Part shown: positions 26,108-35,541 of the stretch, one piece after another
Layout: the number at the start of each line of letters is the position of its first letter
Numbering within the stretch: the stretch's first letter is position 1
From: CAUZIZ01 sp965218775
GTDB taxonomy: Bacteria > Acidobacteriota > UBA6911 > RPQK01 > JAJDTT01
Reading direction: 5' to 3'
Assembly (NCBI GenBank): GCA_965218775.1
Contig: CBDCLS010000005.1
Location: forward strand, 744,001-808,000
DNA length: 64,000 bases
Position numbers and translations under genes: made by a program
Notes under the pieces: model-generated
Databases searched by the model: none
What the model was told of the DNA's origin: nothing
Seen by the model: only the letters and a program-made list of their open reading frames with translations

Positions 26108-27433
26108 ATGCTACTTGCTCCGCGGCCGCACCAGATCCAGTCTCGCCTTTCCCGATCGATAGCTTCGTCGAGCATCAAGACCTTCCTGCTACTCTCGACC
26201 GTCTGTTCCTGTCTCGCCATCGAATTCCTGAACGGGGAAGATTGGCCCAGATGGAGGGGTCCCCGTGGTAACGGGACCTGGAGAGGACCCAAACTAGCTC
26301 ACTCCTGGCCCCAGCGGGGTCTGCAACGGCGGTGGGTCCAAACAGTTGGAAGCGGCTATTCCGGAGTAACAGTAGCCGGCAGCCGTGTCATCACCATGGA
26401 TCGATTGACCGAGCCGGATGAGATCGAGAGGGTCGTTTGTTTCGACGCCAGGACTGGAGATCCCCGCTGGACCTACCGCTATCCTGTGAAATACGGCGAT
26501 CTCCCATACGGGAGCGGCCCTCGGTCGGCGTCCACCATCTTTCAGAATCGCGTCTACTCTCTGGGCGTCATGGGAAACCTTTCTTGCCTCAGCGCAGAGG
26601 ACGGAAACCTGATCTGGTCCCTCGATCTGCGCCAGCAGTATCAGGGACGCCTCCCTACCTGGGGCTACGCCGCATCTCCACTGATCTTCGGCGAGGCTCT
26701 GATCGTTCAGCCGGGTGGGCCAGAGGGAAACAGCGTCGTGGCTCTCGACCGCCGCAGCGGGGGCGAAATCTGGAAGAACCTCTCCGACCAGGCTGGTTAT
26801 GCGACCCCCATTATCGTTCGACACAACGGCCGTCAGCAGCTGATCTGCTGGTCTCCCTCCCACATTCGAGGCTTGGATCCTCGGAGCGGCAAGCTGCTTT
26901 GGAAGATCCCCTACGAAGTGCGCCTGGGTGTCTCGATCGCGACTCCGATTTTCGCCGAGGGCCTGGCGTTCGTCAGCGGCTACTGGGCAGGATCAAAGGC
27001 GATCCGACTGGATACAGAAAGCGGCGAAGCTGCGCTGCTTTGGGAAGAGAATCGCTTCCTGCGGGCACTCATGTCCCAGCCCCTGTACCGTGGCGGCTAC
27101 GGCTATCTACTGGACAAGAGACACGGCTTGACATGCTTCCAACTCGCCACTGGCAAGAAGATCTGGGATGACTCCAACCGAATGACACCATCTGGCCAGA
27201 ATCCTCATGCCAGTCTGGTATGGCTCGACGACCTGGACCACGCCATTATTCTGAATTCTGACGGCGACCTGATCCTGGCACGTCTCAGCCCCGAGGGCTA
27301 TAAGGAACTGGCCCGGGCCAACATTGTCGGCGAAACCTGGGCACATCCTGCATTCGCTGGAGCTCACGTCTACGCGCGAAGCAAGACGGAACTGGTTTCA
27401 GTTCATCTGCCTTTGGCAGAACCCAAACAATAA
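26108..27433 (+). CDS. Secreted PQQ-like beta-propeller repeat protein
   Basis: 441 aa. A signal segment near residues 24-37 (FLLLSTVCSCLAI) is followed by DWPRWRGPRGNG, the opening of the PQQ-like/BamB-type propellers common in Planctomycetota. Blade motifs recur: CFDARTGDPRWTY, CLSAEDGNLIWSL, ALDRRSGGEIWKN, GLDPRSGKLLWKI, RLDTESGEAALLW, CFQLATGKKIWDD. No cysteine pair or haem motif suggests a dehydrogenase, so a binding or scaffold role is more likely. 37 bases upstream of the esterase gene. Confidence 0.85.
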   Translation: MLLAPRPHQIQSRLSRSIASSSIKTFLLLSTVCSCLAIEFLNGEDWPRWRGPRGNGTWRGPKLAHSWPQRGLQRRWVQTVGSGYSGVTVAGSRVITMDRLTEPDEIERVVCFDARTGDPRWTYRYPVKYGDLPYGSGPRSASTIFQNRVYSLGVMGNLSCLSAEDGNLIWSLDLRQQYQGRLPTWGYAASPLIFGEALIVQPGGPEGNSVVALDRRSGGEIWKNLSDQAGYATPIIVRHNGRQQLICWSPSHIRGLDPRSGKLLWKIPYEVRLGVSIATPIFAEGLAFVSGYWAGSKAIRLDTESGEAALLWEENRFLRALMSQPLYRGGYGYLLDKRHGLTCFQLATGKKIWDDSNRMTPSGQNPHASLVWLDDLDHAIILNSDGDLILARLSPEGYKELARANIVGETWAHPAFAGAHVYARSKTELVSVHLPLAEPKQ

Positions 27434-27470
27434 CACTCCGAAGCAACCCGATAGGGAGGAGCTCGCCAAA

Positions 27471-28434
27471 ATGCCCTTAACCTTCGACATGCCCCGTGAG
27501 CAGCTCGAGACCTATTCGGGTACTAATCCCTGCCCTTCCGACTTCAACGAATTCTGGGAACGAGGTCTGTCGGAAATAGGGGACCTGGATCCAGCTGTCG
27601 AGCTTGTCCCGGCTCGATTTCAGACGCCCTTCGCCGAATGCTTTCATCTCTACTACCGGGGCGTCGGAGGAGCGCGCGTCCATGCCCAGCTGCTGCGGCC
27701 CAGAAACTCGACAGATCCCCATCCGGCCGTCCTCATGTTTCACGGTTACGCTGGCAATTCTGGCGACTGGTTCAGCAAGCTCCCTTATGTATCCATGGGA
27801 TATACGGGTAGCCGCCATGGACTGCCGTGGTCAGGGAGGACACTCCGAGGACCGGGGCGGTGTTTCGGGCACAACCTTGAGAGGGCATATCGTCCGCGGG
27901 CTCGACGGACCTCCCGAGCAGCTCTTGTTTCGCCAAATCTTCCTGGACACAGCTCAACTGGCCAGGGTTGTCATGGATATGCCCTCGGTTGATCCTGACC
28001 GCGTGGGCGCCACGGGTCGAAGCCAGGGAGGCGGACTCACGCTGGCCTGTGCCGCATTGGAACCTCGTTTGCGGCTCGCCGCACCCGTTTTCCCCTTTCT
28101 CTGTGACTACCAGCGCGTCTGGGAACTAGACCTGGCTCGCGATGCCTACGCTGAGCTGCAGCACTATTTTCGCAACTTTGACCCCGTCCACGAACGACAA
28201 TCTGAAGTCTTCACCCGGCTGGGATATATCGACGTCCAGTACCTGTGCCCCCGCATTAGCGCCGAGGTGTTTCTGGGGGTCGGACTGATGGATCGTATCT
28301 GTCCGCCCTCAACCCAGTTTGCCGCCTACAACAAGATCCCGGCGGAGAAGTCCCTGGCCGTCTATCCCGATTTCGGCCACGAAGACCTACCGGGACACCA
28401 TGACCGCACCTTCGAGTTCCTGGCGAAACTCTAG
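27471..28434 (+). pseudogene. Acetyl-xylan esterase / cephalosporin-C deacetylase family, single-base frameshift
   Basis: Starts at ATG 27471 after AGGGAGGAGC. The first frame encodes the family N-terminus and MFHGYAGNSGDWFSKLPYVS; at the GGG of 27806-27808 one extra G shifts the frame. Reading on one base later gives YT-VAAMDCRGQGGHSEDRGG, then GATGRSQGGGL with the catalytic Ser, a later Asp (GLMDRICPP) and the His (FGHEDLPGHHD), ending at 28434. The repaired protein would be about 320 aa, the family's usual size. All catalytic residues are intact on either side, so this may be a sequencing error or a recent mutation. The enzyme removes acetyl groups from sugars. Confidence 0.85.
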
Positions 28435-28546
28435 CCTGGCGCAAATCACAGTATTTGTTAAGGGATCTGCTTACCCCCGGCCGTGATTGTCGCTATTGGC
28501 GATTCTTGGCCCTGGCCCCATTAGAGAAAGAAACTTTGGGTCCGGC

Positions 28547-28622
28547 GTAGCGGTGGGCTCCAGGCCGCCGTCCGAGCCAAAGGTTCGGAAAAATAAGACT
28601 TCGGCCTGGAGGCCAAAGCTAC
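28547..28622. repeat. Dispersed palindromic repeat, copy C
   Basis: 76-bp core almost identical to copy B, with conserved flanks (GAGAAAGAAACTTTGGGTCC before and ATGAAGTTTC after). Arms pair as GTAGC...GGCC with GGCC...GCTAC; inner GAGCCAAAGG stem has one change. Lies between the esterase and the IS4-family element. Confidence 0.88.
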
Positions 28623-28694
28623 GTTCGCCAATGAAGTTTCAGCTTAGAGTTCTTGAAAGAGGACAGTCATCTAGACTCAGCCGGAAGCCGGAAC

Positions 28695-30166
28695 AGGACA
28701 TTCCCCAAAAATTGAGGGTGAATTCTCTCAAGTAGTTGAGAACAAGAGAGTAGGGCGATAAGGGAAGTGGGATGGGTTGAAATTGGGAGAAAATGGGGGA
28801 ACTGTCGACCCCCAAAAGTGTGGGTCCCTAGCGCTTAGACTGGTTGGCGGAACTCCAAACCCAACAACCAATTAAGCGGAGGGACCCAGATGCATGATGC
28901 CAAAGTAGCGTGGAAGATTCGAGAGCAGCTGAGAGAATTTTCGGGGAAGGTCTCTGAAGGATTACCGAAGACCGCCGCTCGTTTGATCCGGGAGGTGCTC
29001 TACGGGATGCAGTGTCGGGCGTCGGTCCGGCTCAGCGAGATTGCGCGAGCACTGGAGGAGGAGATCGCTCTGAAGAAAGTCATCGAGCGGCTGAGCCGCC
29101 AACTCAACCGTCAGGGATTGAGAGGAGCGGTGGGAAAGAATCTGCTGGAGTTGGCGGCCTGGCGGGTGGAGAAGGAGACGCTGTTGATTGTGGACCCCAC
29201 GGATGTGAGTAAGCCATATGCCCGGAAGATGCAATACCTGGCGCGGGTCCGGGACGGCTCCCGAGGGGAGATCCGAGATGGATACTGGTGCTGTGAGGTG
29301 GTCGGAGCGAGGCGGGGGAGTGCCGAGGTGCTGCCGTTGTACCAGGAGCTGTACTCGCAGAAAGCGCCGGACTTTGTGAGCGAAAACGACGAGATCCTCA
29401 AGGCGATTGGGCGAGTCTCCAAAGCCACCCAAGGGCGAGGGATCTGGGTGATGGACCGGGGAGGGGATCGGGAGGAGATCCTCGAAGTCCTGCTGAAGCG
29501 GGGACACCCGTTCCTGGTGTGCCAGCGGGGGGATCGTCACCTGATCTCAGGGCGCAGCAAGAAGAGCGCCGAGGAGTGGGCGCGTGGTTGTCGGCGCCGC
29601 TACCGGGAAGTCGTGATCAAGGAGACGAGTGCGGGGGAGAAGGTCTACCGGTTGGAGTTTGGGGCCCGAGGGGTGCGTTTGCCCGGTTTCGACCAATCGC
29701 TGTACCTGGTGGTGGTGGATGGCTTTGGCCCCCGTCCCCTGATGCTTCTGACGAACCAGACGGTCAAACGCTCGCGCAAGAGCCAGTGGCGGGTGGTCGA
29801 GAGCTATCTGAGCCGCTGGCGTGTCGAGGAAACGATCCGATTTATCAAGCAGAGCTACGAGTTGGAAGACATCCGTTTGCTCAAGTATGAGCGCCTGCGC
29901 AATATGGCCGCCTTGGTCATGATCGCCGCCTTCTTCGCCTGTGTCTATCTGGGTAAAAGGGCCAAGCTGGCCCTTCTGGTCCAACACATCGAGCAGGCAG
30001 CCAAACGGATCTACGGCATCCCGGAGTTCCGCTTCTATGCCATAGCCGATGGCATCAAGCAGCTCCTATTCGGCCGCCACAGCGGGATTGGCGGGGCTCG
30101 ACCCGATCCCAGCTCCCGTCAGCTGTCCCTGCTTCCTCTGGGCCTCTGAAAAATGGGGAATGTCCA
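28695..30166 (+). mobile_element. IS4-family insertion sequence
   Basis: 1472 bp. Terminal inverted repeats (A/T)GGACATTCCCCA at both ends, flanked by an 11-bp direct duplication GAAGCCGGAAC at 28684-28694 and 30167-30177. The size, duplication length and YREK motif of its transposase fit IS4. It sits 50 bases upstream of the first PSCyt1/DUF1553 gene and so separates that operon from its former upstream region. Confidence 0.9.
28890..30149 (+). CDS. IS4-family transposase
   Basis: 419 aa DDE transposase. First Asp in LLIVDPTDVSKPYA, second in GIWVMDRGGDR, and the IS4 signature Y-2-R-3-E-6-K is exact in YLSRWRVEETIRFIK. AGCGGAGGGACCCAG contains the ribosome binding site (GGAGG) before ATG 28890. 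Full length and apparently intact. Fills most of the IS, ending 17 bases before the right end. Confidence 0.93.
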   Translation: MHDAKVAWKIREQLREFSGKVSEGLPKTAARLIREVLYGMQCRASVRLSEIARALEEEIALKKVIERLSRQLNRQGLRGAVGKNLLELAAWRVEKETLLIVDPTDVSKPYARKMQYLARVRDGSRGEIRDGYWCCEVVGARRGSAEVLPLYQELYSQKAPDFVSENDEILKAIGRVSKATQGRGIWVMDRGGDREEILEVLLKRGHPFLVCQRGDRHLISGRSKKSAEEWARGCRRRYREVVIKETSAGEKVYRLEFGARGVRLPGFDQSLYLVVVDGFGPRPLMLLTNQTVKRSRKSQWRVVESYLSRWRVEETIRFIKQSYELEDIRLLKYERLRNMAALVMIAAFFACVYLGKRAKLALLVQHIEQAAKRIYGIPEFRFYAIADGIKQLLFGRHSGIGGARPDPSSRQLSLLPLGL

Positions 30167-30216
30167 GAAGCCGGAACCATTGACTTGCCTGGCAGCTTTG
30201 GTTTAGTTAGTAGGGT

Positions 30217-32829
30217 ATGCAGGGATTGAGTGGAAGGTGCCTTCTCAGCCTGGCATTGCTTCCCGCGTGGACGCTGCTCAGTGTCGCCGCTCTGGCGCAG
30301 TCCAACCCACTGCCGGCAGCCGCCGAGAGAGAGGTCAACTTCTCCAAAGACATCGAACCGATTCTTGGCGGTCGTTGTGTCCTTTGCCACGGCAGCGGAC
30401 AGCAGATGAAGGGTTTGCGGCTAGACAATCGCCAGGACGCACTTCGTGGAGGCGAGTCCGGGAAGGTTATCCTGCCTGGGAATAGCGCGGGCAGCAAGCT
30501 CATCCATCTGGTCGGAGCCATCGACCCCGATAGAGTCATGCCTCCGGCCGGAAACCGGCTAACCGCCGAAGAGGTTGGCACCCTGCGAGCCTGGATCGAT
30601 CAGGGTGCCAAATGGGCCCTTGATGACCCCGTGGCCTCGAAGCAGACCACAGTAGCTGAGGAGTCAGGCCACTGGTCTTTCCGTCCTCTGCGCCGCCCCC
30701 CGCAACCGAGCGTCTCCAAGAATGACTGGGCGAAGAACGCTATTGATAGCTTCGTCCTGGCCCGACTAGAAAAGGAGGGCATCGATCCATCTCCCGAAGC
30801 AGACAAATCCACTCTGATCAGGCGGCTTAGCCTGGATCTCATAGGACTTCCCCCATCTACCAGTGAGGTCGCCGGCTTTCTGAAGGACGACCGACCTGAG
30901 GCGTACGAACGCCTGGTAGACCGGCTTCTCAACTCGCCCCACTATGGGGAGAGGTGGGCTCGATACTGGCTGGACCTGGCCCGATACTCGGATAGTGATG
31001 GCTATCGGCAGGATGACTTCAGACCCCATGCCTGGCGCTATCGACACTGGGTCATCGAGGCCTTCAATCGTGACATGCCCTTCGACCAGTTCACAATCGA
31101 GCAGCTTGCAGGCGACGTCCTGCCCGGCTCCACCACCGAACAGAAGGTTGCCACAGGATTTCACCGCAACACTCCCAGCAACCGTGAAGGGGGCACCGAC
31201 ATGATCCAGTTCCGGTTCGAACAGGTGATCAATCGGACCAACGCGGTTGGAACTGTCTGGCTAGGGCTGACAGTGGGCTGTGCTCAGTGCCACGATCACA
31301 AGTACGATCCGCTGAGTCAAAAGGAGTACTACCAGCTGTTTGCGTTCTTCAACGACGCCGAAGAGATGAACATCGACGCGCCCCTCCCGGGCGAGCTAGG
31401 GCCCTACCTGCAGGAGGTCGATTCCTATCGTCGAAAACGGCGGGCGCTGCTAGAGAAGTACAAAGTACCGGATCGCCAGCCTTTCTGGGAGAAAAAGATG
31501 CTGGAGGCCATGGCCAATCCTGGAAAGTGGCAGAACTGGGACAAGGCCGTCGGAACCCTGAGGGTCGGAGACATGCATCCGGTCTACGGCATGGGTGAGA
31601 AAATACTCCGAAATCCCACGGCTCAGCGGAGCGAGAAGGAAGCAAAGATCCTCACTGATCACTACGTTCGGTACAGCTCCCAGGTAGTTCCCAAAAAGGT
31701 CTATGAAGAGGAACTGAATTTCGACCAGCTGCTGACGGAGTTGAAGGAGCTGGACGCAGCGTTCCCTGCCCTGAGCCAGGCCCAAACGATTGCCACCGAG
31801 AAGAATCCGCGCCAAACCAACCTTTACGTGAGAGGCAATTTCAAACAGCCCGGCGCAGCAGTGGATCCCGGGATGCCCGGCTTCCTACACCCGCCAGCCG
31901 ACCAGTCCCAACTCTCCAGAGTGCGGCTGGCAAGATGGATCGTCGGTGAGGAAAATCCGTTGACCTCCCGGGTCATCGCCAACCGATTCTGGCAGGAGCT
32001 CTTTGGCCGTGGGATCGTCTCCACCTCGGAGGATTTTGGCACCCAGGGGAGTCTGCCTAGCCACCCCGAGCTTCTTGACTGGCTCGCCGCTGAGTTCCGC
32101 GACAAGGGCTGGAGCATGAAGCGTCTGATCAAGACCATCGTATTGTCGGCCACCTATCGCCAGGTCTCCAAGCCGCGAGCAGATCTACAGGTACGGGATC
32201 CCAACAATGTTCTGCTAGCACGCCAGTCGAGGACACGACTGTCGGCTGAACTGATCTGGGACTCGGCGCTGGCGGTCAGCGGACTCCTCAATCCCGCCGT
32301 GGGAGGAAAGAGCGTGCGTCCACCTCGTCCCAAGGCAGTGCAGAAGCGCGGCAGCTGGGTCGAAAGCAAGGGCCCCGATCGCTATCGACGCGGCCTCTAC
32401 ATTCAATATCAGCGTATGTCGCCGTATCCCTTCATGACGAACTTCGATATGCCGCCCGGCTACAGTCCAGCCTGTCACCGGGGACGCTCCAACACTCCTC
32501 TTCAAGCCCTGAATCTGCTGAACGATCCGGTCTTTTACGAGGCCGCTCGTGCACTCGCAGTGAGGATCCTGTCCGAGTCCTCCGAAGACTCCCAGGATCG
32601 TCTAAACCATGCGTTCCAACTTTGCCTGGCTCGGGCTCCCGATCTTGAAGAACAGCGATGGCTGAGTGAGGCGATCCAACACCAGAAGGAAATCCTGAAA
32701 AAGGAACCGGATCTGGCGCACGCCACGCTGCCCGTCGAACTCGCAGGCATCAAACCGATCGATGCGGCCGCCTGGGTCGGAGCTTCTCGAATCCTCTTGA
32801 ATCTGGATGAGTTCATAACCAGGGAGTAG
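30217..32829 (+). CDS. PSCyt1/DUF1549/DUF1553 (PSD1) secreted protein 1
   Basis: 870 aa. Signal peptide (LLSLALLPAWTLLSVAALAQ), then a PSCyt1 domain with RCVLCHGSG (CxxCH at residues 54-58) and RVMPPAGNRLTAEEV. DUF1549 follows (~145-370: FVLARLEKEGIDPSPEAD, LDLIGLPPS, YERLVDRLLNSPHYGERW) and contains a second CAQCHDHKYDP. DUF1553 (~565-830) begins LARWIVGEENPLTSRVIANR and includes SHPELLDWLAAEFRD and SATYRQVSK. The biochemical role is unknown; these proteins nearly always precede DUF1501 genes, as here (three bases between). The upstream IS4 element leaves 39 bases of native leader after the target duplication. Confidence 0.93.
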   Translation: MQGLSGRCLLSLALLPAWTLLSVAALAQSNPLPAAAEREVNFSKDIEPILGGRCVLCHGSGQQMKGLRLDNRQDALRGGESGKVILPGNSAGSKLIHLVGAIDPDRVMPPAGNRLTAEEVGTLRAWIDQGAKWALDDPVASKQTTVAEESGHWSFRPLRRPPQPSVSKNDWAKNAIDSFVLARLEKEGIDPSPEADKSTLIRRLSLDLIGLPPSTSEVAGFLKDDRPEAYERLVDRLLNSPHYGERWARYWLDLARYSDSDGYRQDDFRPHAWRYRHWVIEAFNRDMPFDQFTIEQLAGDVLPGSTTEQKVATGFHRNTPSNREGGTDMIQFRFEQVINRTNAVGTVWLGLTVGCAQCHDHKYDPLSQKEYYQLFAFFNDAEEMNIDAPLPGELGPYLQEVDSYRRKRRALLEKYKVPDRQPFWEKKMLEAMANPGKWQNWDKAVGTLRVGDMHPVYGMGEKILRNPTAQRSEKEAKILTDHYVRYSSQVVPKKVYEEELNFDQLLTELKELDAAFPALSQAQTIATEKNPRQTNLYVRGNFKQPGAAVDPGMPGFLHPPADQSQLSRVRLARWIVGEENPLTSRVIANRFWQELFGRGIVSTSEDFGTQGSLPSHPELLDWLAAEFRDKGWSMKRLIKTIVLSATYRQVSKPRADLQVRDPNNVLLARQSRTRLSAELIWDSALAVSGLLNPAVGGKSVRPPRPKAVQKRGSWVESKGPDRYRRGLYIQYQRMSPYPFMTNFDMPPGYSPACHRGRSNTPLQALNLLNDPVFYEAARALAVRILSESSEDSQDRLNHAFQLCLARAPDLEEQRWLSEAIQHQKEILKKEPDLAHATLPVELAGIKPIDAAAWVGASRILLNLDEFITRE

Positions 32830-32832
32830 ACC

Positions 32833-34287
32833 ATGACCTTCGAAGATTTCCGATCCATCCAGAACCGGCGCGAGTTTCTTCAGAGATGTGCCGGTGGCTT
32901 TGGTTCGATCGCACTGGCTCAGCTGATGGCATCCGAGGGGCTGCTGGCGACCGGGGCAAAGGCGGATCCCTCGGTCAACCCTTTAGCTCCTCGAGCACCC
33001 CATTTTGCTCCCACGGCCAAACGCGTCATCTTCCTGTACATGTCTGGCGGTCCCAGCCAGATCGACCTCTTCGACCCCAAACCTGATCTTGAGAAGTGGC
33101 ACGGCCAAAGTCTTCCCGCTTCGCTCCGAAAAGACTTGAAGCAGGCATTCTTGAAGCCAAGCGCCACCCTGATGGCCAGTCCTCGCCAGTTCAAACGGCA
33201 CGGCGAGTGCGGCACCGAGTTCTCCGACCTGCTTCCCCACACCGCCTCTTGCGCGGACGATATCTGTCTGCTGCGGGCCATGCACACGGACGCCGTCAAC
33301 CACGATCCGGGAGAGCTGCTGTTGACCACGGGCACGACATTCCTGGGTCATCCCAGCATCGGATCCTGGGTCACGTATGGTCTCGGTAGTGAATCGCAGA
33401 ATCTACCAGGCTACGTCGTCCTCAGTACCGGGGCCTTTCCCAGCGCCGGCGCCAACAACTGGGCCAATGGCTTCATGCCCTCCGCCTACCAGGGGACTCC
33501 GTTTCGCAGCAGCGGAGACCCGATTCTCTATCTCTCCAACCCTCCCGGAGTGAATCAAGAGGTCCAGCGGGTTCACCTTGATGCCATTCGTCTTTTGAAC
33601 CAGAAACGCTACGGCGGCAGTGGCGACATGGAAATCGCATCGCGGATCGCTTCCTACGAATTGGCCTTTCGGATGCAGGGGGCGGCACCGGAGTTGTTGG
33701 ATTTCTCTCAGGAATCGCCCCAACTTCTCGATTCTTATGGGGTCAACCGGGAGGGAGAGCGTGCCCAGTCCTTCGCGGTCAACTGTCTGCTGGCGAGACG
33801 GCTAGTCGAGCGCGGTGTGCGCTTCGTGATGCTTAATCACGCCAACTGGGACTTCCATCACGGCTTGGAGAAGCGCCTGAAGGAGTACTGCCACGACACC
33901 GACCAGCCCACGGCAGCCCTGCTCAAGGATTTGAAACAAAGGGGACTCCTGGAAGACACGCTGGTGCTCTGGGGAGGAGAGTTCGGGCGCACTCCTATGG
34001 GAGAGCCCGAAATCCATGGTGGAGAACCAGGTCGGGACCACCATGTGAGCTGCTACAGCATGTGGCTGGCAGGTGGCGGAATCCAGGGAGGACAGGTCGT
34101 AGGTAAGACGGACGACCTGGGCCTCTACGGCGTCGAGGACAAGGTTCACGTCCACGATCTCCAGGCCACGATCCTACACTGCCTGGGTCTGGACCACACC
34201 AGGCTCACCTACCGCCATATGGGCCGCGATTTTCGTCTCACCGACGTCGCCGGAAAGGTGGCAAAGAAGCTGCTTCGCTCCGCTTGA
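32833..34287 (+). CDS. DUF1501 (sulfatase-like fold) protein 1, Tat-exported
   Basis: 484 aa. The N-terminus NRREFLQRCAGGFGSIALA is a twin-arginine signal. The DUF1501 core includes RVIFLYMSGGPSQIDLFDPKP, HTASCADDICLLRAMHTD, CLLARRLVERGVRFVMLNH, LVLWGGEFGRTPMGE and GRDHHVSCYSMWLAGGGI, an alkaline phosphatase/sulfatase-like fold with candidate metal ligands. Exact reaction unknown. Three bases after its PSCyt1 partner, so co-translated; the pair is a standard planctomycete-type unit. Confidence 0.93.
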   Translation: MTFEDFRSIQNRREFLQRCAGGFGSIALAQLMASEGLLATGAKADPSVNPLAPRAPHFAPTAKRVIFLYMSGGPSQIDLFDPKPDLEKWHGQSLPASLRKDLKQAFLKPSATLMASPRQFKRHGECGTEFSDLLPHTASCADDICLLRAMHTDAVNHDPGELLLTTGTTFLGHPSIGSWVTYGLGSESQNLPGYVVLSTGAFPSAGANNWANGFMPSAYQGTPFRSSGDPILYLSNPPGVNQEVQRVHLDAIRLLNQKRYGGSGDMEIASRIASYELAFRMQGAAPELLDFSQESPQLLDSYGVNREGERAQSFAVNCLLARRLVERGVRFVMLNHANWDFHHGLEKRLKEYCHDTDQPTAALLKDLKQRGLLEDTLVLWGGEFGRTPMGEPEIHGGEPGRDHHVSCYSMWLAGGGIQGGQVVGKTDDLGLYGVEDKVHVHDLQATILHCLGLDHTRLTYRHMGRDFRLTDVAGKVAKKLLRSA

Positions 34288-34295
34288 TTTCCCTC

Positions 34296-34375
34296 GTAGC
34301 GGTGGTCTCCAGTCCGCCGTCTGGTCGAGCCAGAGGCTCGAAAAAAGAAGACTTCGGCCTGGAGGCCAAAGCTAC
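34296..34375. repeat. Dispersed palindromic repeat, copy D
   Basis: 80-bp diverged copy: GTAGCGGTGGTCTCCAGTCC pairs with the complement ending GGCCTGGAGGCCAAAGCTAC-type arm (34356-34375); inner hairpin CGAGCC-AGA-GGCTCG. Four extra bases lie in the loop. Situated between the DUF1501 gene and the sialidase gene. Confidence 0.82.
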
Positions 34376-34393
34376 GCGCTGAGAGGAAACAAC

Positions 34394-35529
34394 TTGGTTC
34401 GTCGTGTATTCTCACTGCTTCTAGCCGCGGCTACTCTCCTGGGACCCGCCCAGGGCGTTTGGGCCTCTGAGCGCCCGCTTCGCATCCAATCACGCTCGGT
34501 CGTTTTTTCCTACCCTCAGAAGGATCCCTACGATCGGAGCAACCACTACGGCTTCAACCACGCTCCCAGCGTGGCTCGGCTCGGCGACGGTCGTCTCCTA
34601 TGCGTTTGGTTTTCAGGTCCATTCGAGGCATCGGTCCATCAGGTGATCCTGGCTTCCTACTCCAGCGACGGTGGCAGAAACTGGGAAAAACCCCTCATTC
34701 TTCAGGACCAGCCCCGAGCCTCGGATTTCGACCCCGCGCTGATCGTGGACGGGCGTCGGGTCTGGTTCTTCTACGTCTACGGCCGCTGGAACCGGTATCC
34801 GTTCATGAAGAGTCGAGAGGGCCAAGACAAGTTCATCGGAACTGAGTCCTACCATCTGTACTCTCGCTGGAGCGATGACTTTGGCAAATCCTGGTCAGAC
34901 GAGCGACTGCAACACCGAAGCGCGGGAAGTCGTTCCAACGGAATCCGGTTGACGACGGGTGAGCTGTTGCTGCCGGCTCACGACTTCCGAAACCGTCAGG
35001 AGTCGGGGGTTCTGAAGTCCAACGACCAGGGGCAAACCTGGCGCCGGTTTGGCCGGGTCCGCAATTCGGCGGGTGTGGATGAGCCTACGATTGCGGAGCT
35101 CAAGAACGGGAACATATTAATGGCCCTGCGAACCCGAGATGCCACCTTTGGACCGTACTTTCCCGAAACAAGGGCGAGAGCTGGTCGAAACCGAAACGCC
35201 ACCAGATCCTGGCCGCTGCGGCCTCCCACAATCTCTTCCGTGTCAGCGATGGAAGAGTCCTGCTCACCCACGACGAGTGCGAGCTAGGATCAAGAAGTCC
35301 TTTGACCATGCGCCTGACGAAAGACGGTGATCATTGGGGGCGCCCCCTTATTTTGGCCGAGAGCGCCGTCCCCGGTGAGGGCAACGACTACTGGGGCTGC
35401 CAGGTAACCTACCCTTCCGTCTGCGAGCTCCCCGGGAAGATTCTGCTAGTCGTCTGGGCCCACATAAACATGTCCAACACCGAGCAATTCGGAGACATCT
35501 CCTCCGCCAGGGTTGAGATAGTGGACTGA
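34394..35529 (+). pseudogene. Secreted sialidase-like (Asp-box) protein, single-base frameshift
   Basis: TTG start 34394 with AGGA eight bases upstream; signal peptide RVFSLLLAAATLLGPAQGVWA. Frame one gives Asp boxes SSDGGRNW, SDDFGKSW and SNDQGQTW and LKNGNILMALRTRDA, then goes wrong near 35141. Moving the frame one base restores HLWTVLSRNKGESWSKP, LLTHDECELGS and PSVCELPGKILLVVWAH to a stop at 35529. A single missing base near 35140-35143 (GATGCC where GATGGCC is expected) explains it. The repaired product would be about 378 aa. Family members hydrolyse terminal sialic acids or related sugars. Real mutation or assembly error cannot be told apart here. Confidence 0.82.
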
Positions 35530-35541
35530 TAGTCCGCTATT

